DNA of 64,000 bases. It comes from Niastella koreensis GR20-10. GTDB lineage: Bacteria > Bacteroidota > Bacteroidia > Chitinophagales > Chitinophagaceae. The position numbers were made by a program, and so were the translations under genes. Below the pieces are notes generated by a model. It was given only the letters and a program-made list of their open reading frames with translations, was not told the DNA's origin and did no database searches. Below are positions 52,904 through 61,360 of this stretch, piece by piece. Within the stretch, counting starts at the first letter, position 1; each line of letters starts with the position of its first letter. The stretch covers positions 7,390,744-7,454,743 of the forward strand of contig NC_016609.1 in assembly GCF_000246855.1 (NCBI RefSeq), in the 5' to 3' direction.

Positions 52904-53857
52904 ATGAATGAGCCATTAACCAATTCCCGCCCTGGGATATCCTTTTGTGGCAAAGCCCACAATAATCATCCTCAGTGGTACAACCAACCAATTCGCTTAA
53001 CCAAAGAGCAAAAACGAGATCCATTACCCGTACTGGATGACTTTTTTGAATGTTACCATTTAAACGAGGTCCGGTATATCTTATGGGAATGGCTAACAGA
53101 AGCCCTTTCCAGTCAGCGTAGCGTTGCCATAGAACCCCTTGAGCGTAACAATCATATTTACTTTTACGAAAAGATAGAGGGTATTATTGAGGCGGCGTAT
53201 GTAATCAAGAAAAAGATACACAAGCATCGGCATAAGAGGGAAAAACGAAAGTTAAAACAAGGCACCCAAACCGCAAGACATGAGGCAAAAGATATAAATT
53301 ATGGCGCCGGTTCAAAAAAATTAATTCTTGCCACAGAAACCGACACAGAACAACTCTATAAGCCTAAAATGCTTATTGAATATGTGGATATAACCCCTAT
53401 GTATGTTATTAATGAAGTATTCAAAAACGACTCTCTCTCCTTTCTTCGCGACCAAATACGTGACTGGTTATTAATTGCACTCTCAGCTGATACAGCCATT
53501 TATGAGCCAGGTGAGCAACGTAAACAATTGCTTTTATTCCAGGAACAATTGCAGGTATTAGTGGAAGCATTATTTATTATATATACTCAGAACAGGGAAA
53601 AAGCAAATGTAAAAGTCGATCTAACCGAAAGTGATAAGCCAAGACTTCTTAGCCAGGATCAGATTTCCAATCCTACACAGGTGATAACTGGTTTCTTTGA
53701 ACAGTTTCCTATGATTTATATAGCCCGGGAGTTAAATGACTGGTTGGAAGCTTCCCTTTGCTTCGCTGGTACCTACCCCGAAAACATGAGCAAATGGCAG
53801 GCATTTTACACACATCGCAGTGTTGAATGTCTCATTAAGGCTGCCAATCGGCTTTGA
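52904..53857 (+). CDS. Mobile-element protein with three degenerate internal repeats
   Basis: ATG 52904 (MNEPLTNSRPGISFCGKAHN) gives 317 residues; a longer frame from 52712 runs over the structured leader and is unlikely. Three similar helical blocks are visible: VRYILWEWLTEALSSQRSVA, LRDQIRDWLLIALSADTAIY and IARELNDWLEASLCFAGTYP. Each is followed by an acidic/aromatic stretch and an ALF/EAA helix (IEGIIEAAYVI; LQVLVEALFII; VECLIKAANRL). A basic linker (KKKIHKHRHKREKRK) follows the first. The function is unknown. Confidence 0.6.
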   Translation: MNEPLTNSRPGISFCGKAHNNHPQWYNQPIRLTKEQKRDPLPVLDDFFECYHLNEVRYILWEWLTEALSSQRSVAIEPLERNNHIYFYEKIEGIIEAAYVIKKKIHKHRHKREKRKLKQGTQTARHEAKDINYGAGSKKLILATETDTEQLYKPKMLIEYVDITPMYVINEVFKNDSLSFLRDQIRDWLLIALSADTAIYEPGEQRKQLLLFQEQLQVLVEALFIIYTQNREKANVKVDLTESDKPRLLSQDQISNPTQVITGFFEQFPMIYIARELNDWLEASLCFAGTYPENMSKWQAFYTHRSVECLIKAANRL

Positions 53858-53873
53858 AAAATAAAATTTGATT

Positions 53874-54284
53874 ATGATTACTAAAACCTGCGTGGCTTGC
53901 AACAAGCCAATTAAAGGGCGTATAGATAAGAAATTCTGTGATGATTCATGCCGGAACAATTTTAACAACCGGTTGCACAATTATTCAATTCCCGTTGTAC
54001 GAAATATCAATAAAATTTTACGCAAGAACAGGTGGATACTGGAGGATCTTTTGTCGGGTCGTAAGAATAAGATGTTGATAATTGAACGGAAGGAGCTGGT
54101 TGAAAAGGGATTTCAATTTGAATACTTCACAGAACTATTTCATCCCTATAAGAAGAAGCAATATTATTATTGTTACGATTATGGTTACCGATCCATAAAT
54201 AGTAAAAAAGTGATGGCAATTAAGGACACGCGCAAAAGGCATAAAACTTATTTTTCATATTTGCCGAATAATTCTAACTATTAA
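53874..54284 (+). CDS. Zinc-ribbon protein of mobile-element type
   Basis: ATG 53874 gives 136 residues; a TTG two codons upstream (53868) is also possible. The N-terminal CVACNKPIKGRIDKKFCDDSC is a CxxC...CxxxC zinc ribbon similar to the DUF2116-type motif, and a basic and tyrosine-rich C-terminal part follows. Its role may be nucleic acid binding. It starts 17 bp after the triple-repeat gene, so the two are probably an operon. Confidence 0.65.
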   Translation: MITKTCVACNKPIKGRIDKKFCDDSCRNNFNNRLHNYSIPVVRNINKILRKNRWILEDLLSGRKNKMLIIERKELVEKGFQFEYFTELFHPYKKKQYYYCYDYGYRSINSKKVMAIKDTRKRHKTYFSYLPNNSNY

Positions 54285-54298
54285 ATACTTATCCAACT

Positions 54299-54496
54299 AT
54301 GAAACTAAGTCAGCAAGCACTCAGTGCAATTAATAAACCAGCTATACGCCGCCGGTTGATGGATGTGTTGAACTGTACCGAATTTACCATTTCACGGTAT
54401 ATTCAAAAAAACAGTGACAATCTTACAAAAGCGGCTGTCATGCAGGTAATAAGAGAGGTGACCGGTCTGGCCGACAGCCAAATTTTGGAAGGATAA
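54299..54496 (+). CDS. Small HTH-like protein
   Basis: This 65-residue protein (IRRRLMDVLNCTEFTISRYI, then AVMQVIREVTGLADSQILEG) looks like a short DNA-binding helical domain. It follows the zinc-ribbon gene by 14 bp and is followed by a bidirectional terminator. A regulatory role in the element is plausible. Confidence 0.6.
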   Translation: MKLSQQALSAINKPAIRRRLMDVLNCTEFTISRYIQKNSDNLTKAAVMQVIREVTGLADSQILEG

Positions 54497-54562
54497 ATCA
54501 ATAAAATCATTTAGTCTGGTCGAAATTGTTATAATAAAATTACTAATCAGTACCATTACCAG

Positions 54563-54594
54563 AAGCCCCGATGTTTCCACACCGGGGCTTTTAC
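54563..54594. terminator. Bidirectional terminator
   Basis: AAGCCCCG (54563-54570) pairs with CGGGGCTT (54583-54590) around a 12-nt loop, followed by TT on the plus strand. It separates the convergent small HTH gene and the gene at 54617. Confidence 0.75.
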
Positions 54595-54616
54595 CTGGAT
54601 GTCTTATATGTTAGTT

Positions 54617-54991
54617 TTACCTTCCCAGGTAGTGGAGGCTAAACCAATATGAATAGGTAAGGAAAATAACAGTGATAACCAATATCACCGCCCATTTATT
54701 GGCATCCGATTGAAAGAATACCTGTAGATTATTGGGTCGCTTATTCTGTAGGGCATTTTCGATCATAAAGTTAATCTTCAAAAATGCGCTCTCTACAATT
54801 TTCTGAAACGGACGGGTATCAGCTTCCACTGTTATCTTTTGGGTAGCCTGTTTTTCAGAAAATGTGCCTACGGTATCCCTTAAATTGGTTACAATTGAAA
54901 TTAGATCCTGTGTTTGCTGGCTGAGCTTTGTCATTTCTTCCGCTTGCTCTTTAACCGCCAGTTCCAACATTTCAAGTTTATCTTCATTCAT
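54617..54991 (-). CDS. Mobilization-associated coiled-coil membrane protein
   Basis: This 124-residue protein has an N-terminal coiled coil (EMTKLSQQTQDLISIVTNLR) and one C-terminal membrane segment (KWAVILVITVIFLTYSYWFS). It follows the relaxase gene by 30 bp on the same strand. It may anchor the relaxosome or assist transfer; the family is not recognised with certainty. Confidence 0.6.
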   Translation of the reverse strand: MNEDKLEMLELAVKEQAEEMTKLSQQTQDLISIVTNLRDTVGTFSEKQATQKITVEADTRPFQKIVESAFLKINFMIENALQNKRPNNLQVFFQSDANKWAVILVITVIFLTYSYWFSLHYLGR

Positions 54992-55021
54992 AAATAATGG
55001 TTTATTGATTTAAAAATTCCC

Positions 55022-56047
55022 TTACAGTCGGTGCCTGTGTTTTTTCTTCTTTTTCTTTTTTTCGTATAAAAATGGACCAGGCGCATCTACCTGCTCAGAC
55101 TTCAATAATGCATCGAGTAGCTGATTTTTATGCATACCGGGCAGCGGTATATCGTTCTGCTTTTCCGGTTTTTTTTCAACCACTTTTTTACCAGCCGTCC
55201 CTGAAGTATTCGAGGCCCCGGTTTGCTTTTGTTTTGGCAACCCTATTGGTTCACCTTGCTGCGTTTTCTGCACCAGTTTTTCTGTTTGTTTCTGAGTGAG
55301 CAATCTCTCAATTGTCATTAATGAATAACCGACTTCACTGCCCTTGATCTTTACCTTTTTATTGTCGATAAAAGCAATACCCCGTCCCTTTAATACCTGG
55401 TAGCCCAGGGAGTTCATTTTTTGCTCAAACTGTTCCATCGTTTTTACCTGCTGCAGCACCTGGCGGATGTTCGTTTTTAATTGATCCATCCGGGCGTTTT
55501 GCCGGGGAATCAATCGCTGTTCTTTGGGTAAGAATGGCCGCGGATTTAGCACCTGTTTTAAATGATGCTTTATTTCCAACTGCCGGCACAGGTTAGCCAT
55601 TTGGCGATAGTTGTTGCTATTGCTGGCTACCTTGCCATCATAACCCACCCGGTTGGCAACAATATGGATGTGTTGTGCATGCGTATCTTTATGCAGTATG
55701 ACGGCATACTGGTTTTGATCTACCTTAAATGACTCCGTACAAGCCTGGGCAATTTCTATCAGTTGATTTTTGGAAAGATTTTCCCCATGTGCCAAACTAA
55801 GCGTGAAATGAAAGACAGGCTTTTCTACCCGGCGGCTCAATTTGCTGACTTCACTGAACTGGCTGGTCAGCTCGTTTACGTTGCCAAAACAGTTATTATA
55901 ATACAGCACTTCGGCCCGCTCTTTGTGTTGTACATTATCCTTTTTAGACAGCTCTAACTTCCGTTCTTCGGATAAGTTTTTATTATCTTCCAGACAGTAT
56001 TTAAAGCAGTGGTAAAAGGAATTTCCGGTGATGACTTTGCCGATCAT
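55022..56047 (-). CDS. Relaxase/mobilization nuclease (MobA/VirD2-like)
   Basis: This 341-residue protein cuts DNA at oriT and leads the strand in conjugation. It begins with MIGKVITGNSFYHCFKYCLE, the usual Bacteroidota MOB start (relaxase tyrosine region). Further on it has KPVFHFTLSLAHGENLSKNQ and the metal-binding histidine motif DTHAQHIHIVANRVGYDGKV (HxxxHIH-like). The C-terminal 100 residues are basic and probably bind DNA or partners. It overlaps the MobC gene by 4 bp (ATGA). Confidence 0.9.
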   Translation of the reverse strand: MIGKVITGNSFYHCFKYCLEDNKNLSEERKLELSKKDNVQHKERAEVLYYNNCFGNVNELTSQFSEVSKLSRRVEKPVFHFTLSLAHGENLSKNQLIEIAQACTESFKVDQNQYAVILHKDTHAQHIHIVANRVGYDGKVASNSNNYRQMANLCRQLEIKHHLKQVLNPRPFLPKEQRLIPRQNARMDQLKTNIRQVLQQVKTMEQFEQKMNSLGYQVLKGRGIAFIDNKKVKIKGSEVGYSLMTIERLLTQKQTEKLVQKTQQGEPIGLPKQKQTGASNTSGTAGKKVVEKKPEKQNDIPLPGMHKNQLLDALLKSEQVDAPGPFLYEKKKKKKKHRHRL

Positions 56048-56424
56048 TTCAGGTAATTGTTTATGGTTTCAGTAAGCGTTTTTAAGTCGGCAGATTGAGC
56101 GAGTAAATTGGCCCGGTCAAAAGCAGTAAACGGCTCAATACCATTTCGTTTTTTGGCGATCTGATTGAGGTTGGCGGCAGTGTGATTCAGCGTTCCAATT
56201 AACTGTAAAACTTCCTTTGGCAACACCTTTTCACGCCTGTCAATATTACCGGTCAGGCCCATTTTTAAAAGGTATTCCGATACCGAAAATTTTACCGATT
56301 TGGCTTTCGCCTGGATGGCCTTGCGCTGAATATAGGAGCATCTAACGCTTACCCTGCAATCCTTTTTAAGGTGCTTTTTAGGGCGTCCGCCCTTGTTTTT
56401 GATCGTTTGATCCATCTGCTTCAT
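56044..56424 (-). CDS. Mobilization accessory protein (MobC-like, ribbon-helix-helix)
   Basis: This 126-residue protein has a basic N-terminus (NKGGRPKKHLKKDCRVSVRC), a ribbon-helix-helix region (AIQAKAKSVKFSVSEYLLKM) and the MobC motif QLIGTLNHTAANLNQIAKKR. MobC proteins bind oriT and help the relaxase melt it. A candidate oriT with two hairpins lies just upstream, between this gene and the primase. Confidence 0.9.
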   Translation of the reverse strand: MKQMDQTIKNKGGRPKKHLKKDCRVSVRCSYIQRKAIQAKAKSVKFSVSEYLLKMGLTGNIDRREKVLPKEVLQLIGTLNHTAANLNQIAKKRNGIEPFTAFDRANLLAQSADLKTLTETINNYLK

Positions 56425-56475
56425 AATCCTTCTTCTCTTTAGTTTTAAAAATGATTGTCTCTCAAATGATCCAGA

Positions 56476-56523
56476 ATCCGCCGGCAGGCGGATGAGGGGA
56501 AAAGGTTTTGGTCCGACAAAACC
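56476..56523. other. Candidate origin of transfer (oriT)
   Basis: Two inverted repeats lie between the primase and mobC: ATCCGCC/GGCGGAT (56476-56482, 56487-56493) and GGTTTTG-GTCCGA-CAAAACC (56504-56523). Relaxase oriT sites usually show such repeats next to mobC. The nick position cannot be read directly. Confidence 0.5.
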
Positions 56524-56542
56524 ATAGCTTGCTACTAAAAAC

Positions 56543-57501
56543 TCAAAGCAGTCTTCCTGGTCTAAGGCTTTGCCTTAGGTTGTGGTTATTATGAATAAGC
56601 CAGTCGTTTAAATCCTTATGGTTTTCATAATGGTCGCTGCGGTCGAAGTACCTCCCTTTATCCCATTCCAAAGCCTGAAGGGTATGCTTTACACCAGCGG
56701 TGTCTCGGTCCAGGATCAAATGAACTTGCCTGTGTTTTTCCATTAATGGACGGCTCTTTTCAAAAAAAGCGAGCGAGTTTAAAATCAGGCAATTTGTCAG
56801 TGTGGCTGTTAGATTTTTATTGATGGTGCAAAATGAAAGGAAGCTGAAAAAGCCTTCAAATACGGCAACATCGTCTGTTCGATTGTCAATAAAAGTTACC
56901 TCCTTCGGAGAGCTGCTACCCTTGAAATTTTCGCTGCGTAATTCATAGCCACCAGCATTATTTTTAAAGCCGATCACCGTATGTTTTTTGCCATATAATT
57001 GGAAGTCAACTTCGCTGCAAAAACGCTCCGCAATTTCCAGGGGGATGCATCTCTTTTTAAGGTATTCTAACAAGGATTTTGAAGCTAACCGGCGGTCGTC
57101 AGTAATGAGTATTTTACCGTCCCGGTTTCTTTTCTTTTCACCAGCAAAAAATGTATCACGATCGGCGGGCTTCAAACCATTTTTTGAGACCGGTGTTGGC
57201 GGGTGAAAAGAAAGGGTATTCCGGTTCACTTGTCCGGCTAACCGGTGCAGGAATTCTGATACTGAACAGTTATAAACCGGGTGCCGAAATCTATCAGGTC
57301 ACCACCCAGGCCAGTACCATGATCGTAATACACATTCAGCTTTCTATTAACCTTAAAGGAAGCCGTTTTTTCATCCCGGAATGGTGACAGATACCAGTAA
57401 TCCGGAAGCGATACCTTTTGTGGGTGGTAGCCCAGGCTGGCCAGGTAATCCACCAGGTCAATTTTCTTCGCATCTGCACAAGTCAAAGCACACGTAGCCA
57501 T
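56543..57501 (-). pseudogene. Mobile-element CHC2/toprim primase, frameshifted
   Basis: The 5' part (57238-57501) has a CHC2 zinc-finger primase segment (KKIDLVDYLASLGYHPQKVS, then NVYYDHGTGLGGDLIDFGTR). The 3' part (56543-57229) has the toprim domain (DVAVFEGFFSFLSFCTINKN, then QVHLILDRDTAGVKHTLQAL, then HKDLNDWLI). One missing T in the run at 57274-57276 (AAA on the plus strand) breaks the frame; adding it reads FYNCSVSEFLHRLAGQVNRN and joins the two. The repaired protein would be about 319 residues. Confidence 0.85.
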
Positions 57502-57532
57502 ACGCGTAAAAATTACATGGTTAAAAATTGGG

Positions 57533-57853
57533 TTACTGATTACCGGGCGCCATCCATTTCTGTTGCAGAGCCTGCACCTGATCGCGGATAAAATACCGGC
57601 GGGATTTAATCTTAATGGATGGCAGCAAACCGGACTTACGCCAATCGTTTATTGTCTGCCGACTGACGTTGAAAATCTTCTGAACATCCTTGGTGGAAAG
57701 GAAAGGGGATTCACCAGCAGCGCTGACCGATGGTGTTGGGGTTAGTGTACCAATTTCCCGGATCTTCCGGTCAATCAACCCTTCGAATAATTTGATTAGC
57801 TCCTGCGGTTTCTGAATCAGCAGAAACGGTGCATTGTTATTTACCTCACTCAT
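57533..57853 (-). CDS. Excisionase-like helix-turn-helix protein
   Basis: This 106-residue protein has a C-terminal MerR/AlpA-type HTH (PFLSTKDVQKIFNVSRQTIN, then DWRKSGLLPSIKIKSRRYFI). Such proteins often act in excision or regulation of integrative elements in Bacteroidota. It lies 31 bp upstream of the primase gene. No integrase gene is present in the window. Confidence 0.8.
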   Translation of the reverse strand: MSEVNNNAPFLLIQKPQELIKLFEGLIDRKIREIGTLTPTPSVSAAGESPFLSTKDVQKIFNVSRQTINDWRKSGLLPSIKIKSRRYFIRDQVQALQQKWMAPGNQ

Positions 57854-58155
57854 ACATCACTGTTTACTTACTCACAAATAGGTTTACCTGTACAAAGTAA
57901 AGCGTTGGGCAGGTGTGAAAAGAGGTGGGACGTCCTGTAAAGACAAGTGGTTGAAAATGAATAAATTTTCAAATTATTTACCGGAGTTATTATATAAAAC
58001 AAAATGAATATTCTATTGAGGTGCTTGCAAAAATTGAAGTACTGTACCTTCTATTGACTAACCTTTGCATACAATTCGGTTAATTATTTCGGGTAGCCAT
58101 AGTAACGAGTACTTACAGTTTTTACTATTAGTGCATTTTATTACATTCGCTTATT
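57854..58155. other. Divergent promoter region between the mobilization and defence genes
   Basis: This ~300-bp gap lies between the leftward excisionase-like gene and the rightward Cap15-like gene. It becomes A+T-rich from about 57950. I see no clear TAnnTTTG element or inverted repeat, and no coding frame. Confidence 0.5.
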
Positions 58156-58728
58156 ATGCATACATATAGTATTAACCAAAGTGAGCGAATTACTGTATTA
58201 GGTGTCATAGGAATACTTAGTCTTTTAATCATTTTTGGTATTCATAAATATTTACCTTCAGGATTTCCTGCTCCATCAGTGTTAGCTCTATTTAGTGGGA
58301 TTGTGTTTGTTTTTGACAAATGGATTTGGAAATGGAAAATTTTTCAAAAAACATGTATTAAAACACCTAATTTGAATGGTCAATGGACAATGATTACAAA
58401 ATCATCTTTAAAAGGCGCGGAAGAATATGAGGCTGTTTTAACTATAAAACAGACCTGGACACACATTTTTCTCTTTATGGATGGCGAAAAGACAACGGGT
58501 TCGTCATTAATGGCCGGAATCGAAATTAAGACTGATGATTTGTTCTATTTAAAATGGGAGTATTTATCTGAATATAAACCGGAATTTGCAGAAGGTCAAG
58601 TTATGCATTATGGTATGACTAAAGTTATAATGAAGCCACTTAGTGATCCTAACTCAATGAGAGGTAACTATTATGCTGATCAAACAAGGCACACTTTTGG
58701 ACCAGTCAATTTAATAAAAAAGACCTAG
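58156..58728 (+). CDS. cap15: Cap15-type CBASS effector (2TM plus beta-barrel)
   Basis: This 190-residue protein has two N-terminal membrane segments (TVLGVIGILSLLIIFGIHKY; SVLALFSGIVFVFDKWIW). The soluble beta domain has PNLNGQWTMITKSS, LTIKQTWTHIFLFMDGEKTT, GSSLMAG, FYLKWEYLSEYKPEF, HYGMTK and MRGNYYADQTRHTFGP. This is the pattern of the cyclic-dinucleotide-sensing barrel in Cap15 effectors: G-x-W, I-x-Q-x-W, T-x-S-S, H-x-G, G-x-Y-x-x-D-x-x-x-T-x-G. Cap15 proteins disrupt the inner membrane when bound to a cyclic nucleotide. It lies on the strand opposite the CD-NTase operon. Confidence 0.75.
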   Translation: MHTYSINQSERITVLGVIGILSLLIIFGIHKYLPSGFPAPSVLALFSGIVFVFDKWIWKWKIFQKTCIKTPNLNGQWTMITKSSLKGAEEYEAVLTIKQTWTHIFLFMDGEKTTGSSLMAGIEIKTDDLFYLKWEYLSEYKPEFAEGQVMHYGMTKVIMKPLSDPNSMRGNYYADQTRHTFGPVNLIKKT

Positions 58729-58791
58729 TTTCATTACCTAATGGCAAGAGGAGTAACTAGGTCGTGTGTGTCAATGCAAAGATAAGAAATT

Positions 58792-59412
58792 ATGATGAGT
58801 TCTGATAAAAAAAACGAGCTTGATAAATTTGATGATGCAATTATGTCAGCCAATCTCGAACTATTCTCTAGTTATTATCCTCTTTTTTATCTACTAGAAA
58901 CTACATTAAAAAAAAGACTATATAAAAAATTGAAAATCAACCTAGGAGAAGATTGGTTTACAAAGCAACTTGCAAAACCAGACCCCCTATTCGAGGAGGA
59001 AAAAAGCTCTATTCTCCGCCGAAAGCCGAAAAATTTTTTATTAAAAGATAACGGACTATTAGTTGAATCAGGCTTAGGATTTTGGGTAGAATTTTTCAAT
59101 CGCCGATTATATAAAGAGACAAAAGGAATTCCTATTAGCATTTTTAAAAATCGCCCTCGGGAAATCAAGAGAAAAGATATCTATCAAAAGTTAGATAATG
59201 CTAAAGAGTTTCGAAATCATCTTTTTCATTCAAGACTACCTATAATTGTTAAAAAAGAAGATATATCAAAACTAGAACAGTTTGATATTCAAGGTAAAAA
59301 TCTTGAAACCATTCTGAAATGGTTTGGAGATTTACCAGAGTCAATTGCTACTACTCAATACATACAAATAAAGATAAATGTAATAAGAAAACTGCTAGAG
59401 AAATCAGCGTAA
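58792..59412 (+). CDS. Abi-like HEPN protein
   Basis: This 206-residue protein starts at ATG 58792 (MMSSDKKNELDKFDDAIMSA). It has a pattern seen in abortive-infection HEPN proteins: LFSSYYPLFYLLETTLKKRL, GLLVESGLGFWVEFFNRRLY and AKEFRNHLFHSRLPIIVKKE. The last has R141 and H146, an Rx4H HEPN ribonuclease motif. It follows the Cap15-like gene by 63 bp and converges with the CBASS operon. It may be a second effector or an independent toxin. Confidence 0.7.
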   Translation: MMSSDKKNELDKFDDAIMSANLELFSSYYPLFYLLETTLKKRLYKKLKINLGEDWFTKQLAKPDPLFEEEKSSILRRKPKNFLLKDNGLLVESGLGFWVEFFNRRLYKETKGIPISIFKNRPREIKRKDIYQKLDNAKEFRNHLFHSRLPIIVKKEDISKLEQFDIQGKNLETILKWFGDLPESIATTQYIQIKINVIRKLLEKSA

Positions 59413-59605
59413 AATCATTCATGATTTACTTAAAAAAACTAATTATGTAGATGACAAAAAAGAAAACTCATAATTAAGTTGTTCCAAAATCATTTTTTTT
59501 CTTCTCTGGACTAAACAGAATTGCCTGAAAATAATTTGTAACATAGAACCTTGTCAGTTCCTTGGCGTCATAGGAAAGATTTCATTTAAATTAATGAGGT
59601 CAAGG

Positions 59606-61360
59606 TTACTTCTGGCTAACAAAGCTTCGCATTACATCAAGAATCATTTCACCGTTCATCGATTTTACTCCATTTACTAGATTTTCGATGGGCATATTGA
59701 GAGCACTACCGTTCCTTAACAGTTCATTTTTATGAAAAATAGCAAGTTCTAACGGGCTATCTTTTCGTCTTTCTAATAGATAGAAAAACCGATTATTTTC
59801 CTCCTTTGTTCTTAATCCGTTAATTTCTATTACAGGCTTCTCTTCAAGAATACTAATAATAGAATTCAGATCATTTCCTTCTTGTTCAATTCTTGCGAAT
59901 TGCCAGTACCAGATCATGTATCGATTCAACCTACGTATTTGAATCTCTTCGAGTTCGACACCACAGTCATCGAAACTCCACATGGTCTCTGTAGCGACTT
60001 TTATGGCATTAAGAAAAAAATCTTTTGTATTATTGACCTCCTTTATCATTTGAGCATAATAGCCATACTCGTTTATTATAGCATATACGTCCGCTTGGTA
60101 ATCTGCTGTTTCCAGAACCTTCGGGAAACTACCAATTTCGATGACTGTATAGCTATTTAATTTATGTTTTTTATAATGTAAAGCTTCATGAAATAAGAAT
60201 AGTCGAATTGCCTGAAGGATATCACCTTCACTTTCAATTCTATTATGTATTGACAGATAAAATCCATCATCAATAACCCATTTATTCTTAGACCAATAAA
60301 AGCCATCGACAGTTTTGGTTTCCAAATCAAAACTGTCATTCTTAAGACTGGTTTCATATAAAGCAGGTAAGTCCTTCCAAAAATCTTCAGACATAATCTC
60401 CGGTTTAAGCCTTGGTATGATCCCCTGATACCATATTCGGTTTCTAGACATATTCTCATTATGATCCATGTACTTATGAATCTTATTGACCAGCTCCTCA
60501 TTACTAATAAGCCTTAAGCGGTCAATAATTTCTCTCTCCGTTTCGCCTATCTTCCGTTCAGTTCTAAGTTGGGATTTTATTAATAAAGCTTTTGTGTATT
60601 TGGGATCTCTAGTTCTTGAATATTGATAGGTTTGAATATATGAGTGGATGTTTGGAGATATTTTTGTTCCAATTGTGAAAGCCATCCCGCAACCAATAGA
60701 AGCAAAAAGGTGAATTCTATTAATATTACTTCTATTGTTAGACAACTGATCAAAAGCCTCTTTTACAGCCATACCGACTTCAACTAAACTATTAGGTGTC
60801 GTTATAGCATCTTCATCCGGATTTTCTAATGCAATATCAATTTCCGCCGCATTCGGCAATATTTCGAACGTATCCTCAGGGTTTATTGGATGAGAGATAC
60901 CTAATCTTATTAGTGCATTAGATATCCCTTTCTGATTTATATCAGGAATACCCGTGATGTTTATCGGATTTAAATTATCAGTTGCACCAAGATCAATGTA
61001 CCATTCCTTTGTTACATGGTGTTTATGGAATATTAGAAAATCTCTGTGATTATGAAACAAGTGCCCAAAGTCAATACATAACGGAATTGGAGCCAACCCG
61101 AAATATACGGTTTTGTAATCAGGATGGTTGGTTAAATGAGGAGCTATCTTGTTTGCAAAAATTCTTCTGTGCTCCAGCGCAAACTGCTCATACCCTGTAT
61201 CGTAAAGCTTAGAGAGGTCTATAAGGTGAGAGTAGCTGACTTCAACAATTTCCCTATCTAAACTGTGAAATGTCGATGGAAGTGCGCTTAATGCCTCGGT
61301 TACTGTAATTTTAGCAAATCCATTATGTAAAACGAGGAGAATCCCTTTAGGTATTTCCAT
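59606..61360 (-). CDS. SAVED-domain CBASS effector fused to an HExxH metallopeptidase-like domain
   Basis: The 584 residues split into two parts. Residues about 80-265 resemble a SAVED cyclic-oligonucleotide sensor: DYKTVYFGLAPIPLCIDFGH, HNHRDFLIFHKHHVTKEWYI, SLVEVGMAVKEAFDQLSNN and RIHLFASIGCGMAFTIGTKI. Residues about 270-584 contain HEALH at 391-395 (RLFLFHEALHYKKHKLNSY) with acidic candidates for a third metal ligand in ETADYQADVYAI (417-424). This pattern fits a zinc metallopeptidase that would cut host proteins once SAVED binds the CD-NTase signal. It starts 14 bp inside Cap3, so it is translationally coupled. No membrane segments are seen. Confidence 0.75.
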   Translation of the reverse strand: MEIPKGILLVLHNGFAKITVTEALSALPSTFHSLDREIVEVSYSHLIDLSKLYDTGYEQFALEHRRIFANKIAPHLTNHPDYKTVYFGLAPIPLCIDFGHLFHNHRDFLIFHKHHVTKEWYIDLGATDNLNPINITGIPDINQKGISNALIRLGISHPINPEDTFEILPNAAEIDIALENPDEDAITTPNSLVEVGMAVKEAFDQLSNNRSNINRIHLFASIGCGMAFTIGTKISPNIHSYIQTYQYSRTRDPKYTKALLIKSQLRTERKIGETEREIIDRLRLISNEELVNKIHKYMDHNENMSRNRIWYQGIIPRLKPEIMSEDFWKDLPALYETSLKNDSFDLETKTVDGFYWSKNKWVIDDGFYLSIHNRIESEGDILQAIRLFLFHEALHYKKHKLNSYTVIEIGSFPKVLETADYQADVYAIINEYGYYAQMIKEVNNTKDFFLNAIKVATETMWSFDDCGVELEEIQIRRLNRYMIWYWQFARIEQEGNDLNSIISILEEKPVIEINGLRTKEENNRFFYLLERRKDSPLELAIFHKNELLRNGSALNMPIENLVNGVKSMNGEMILDVMRSFVSQK

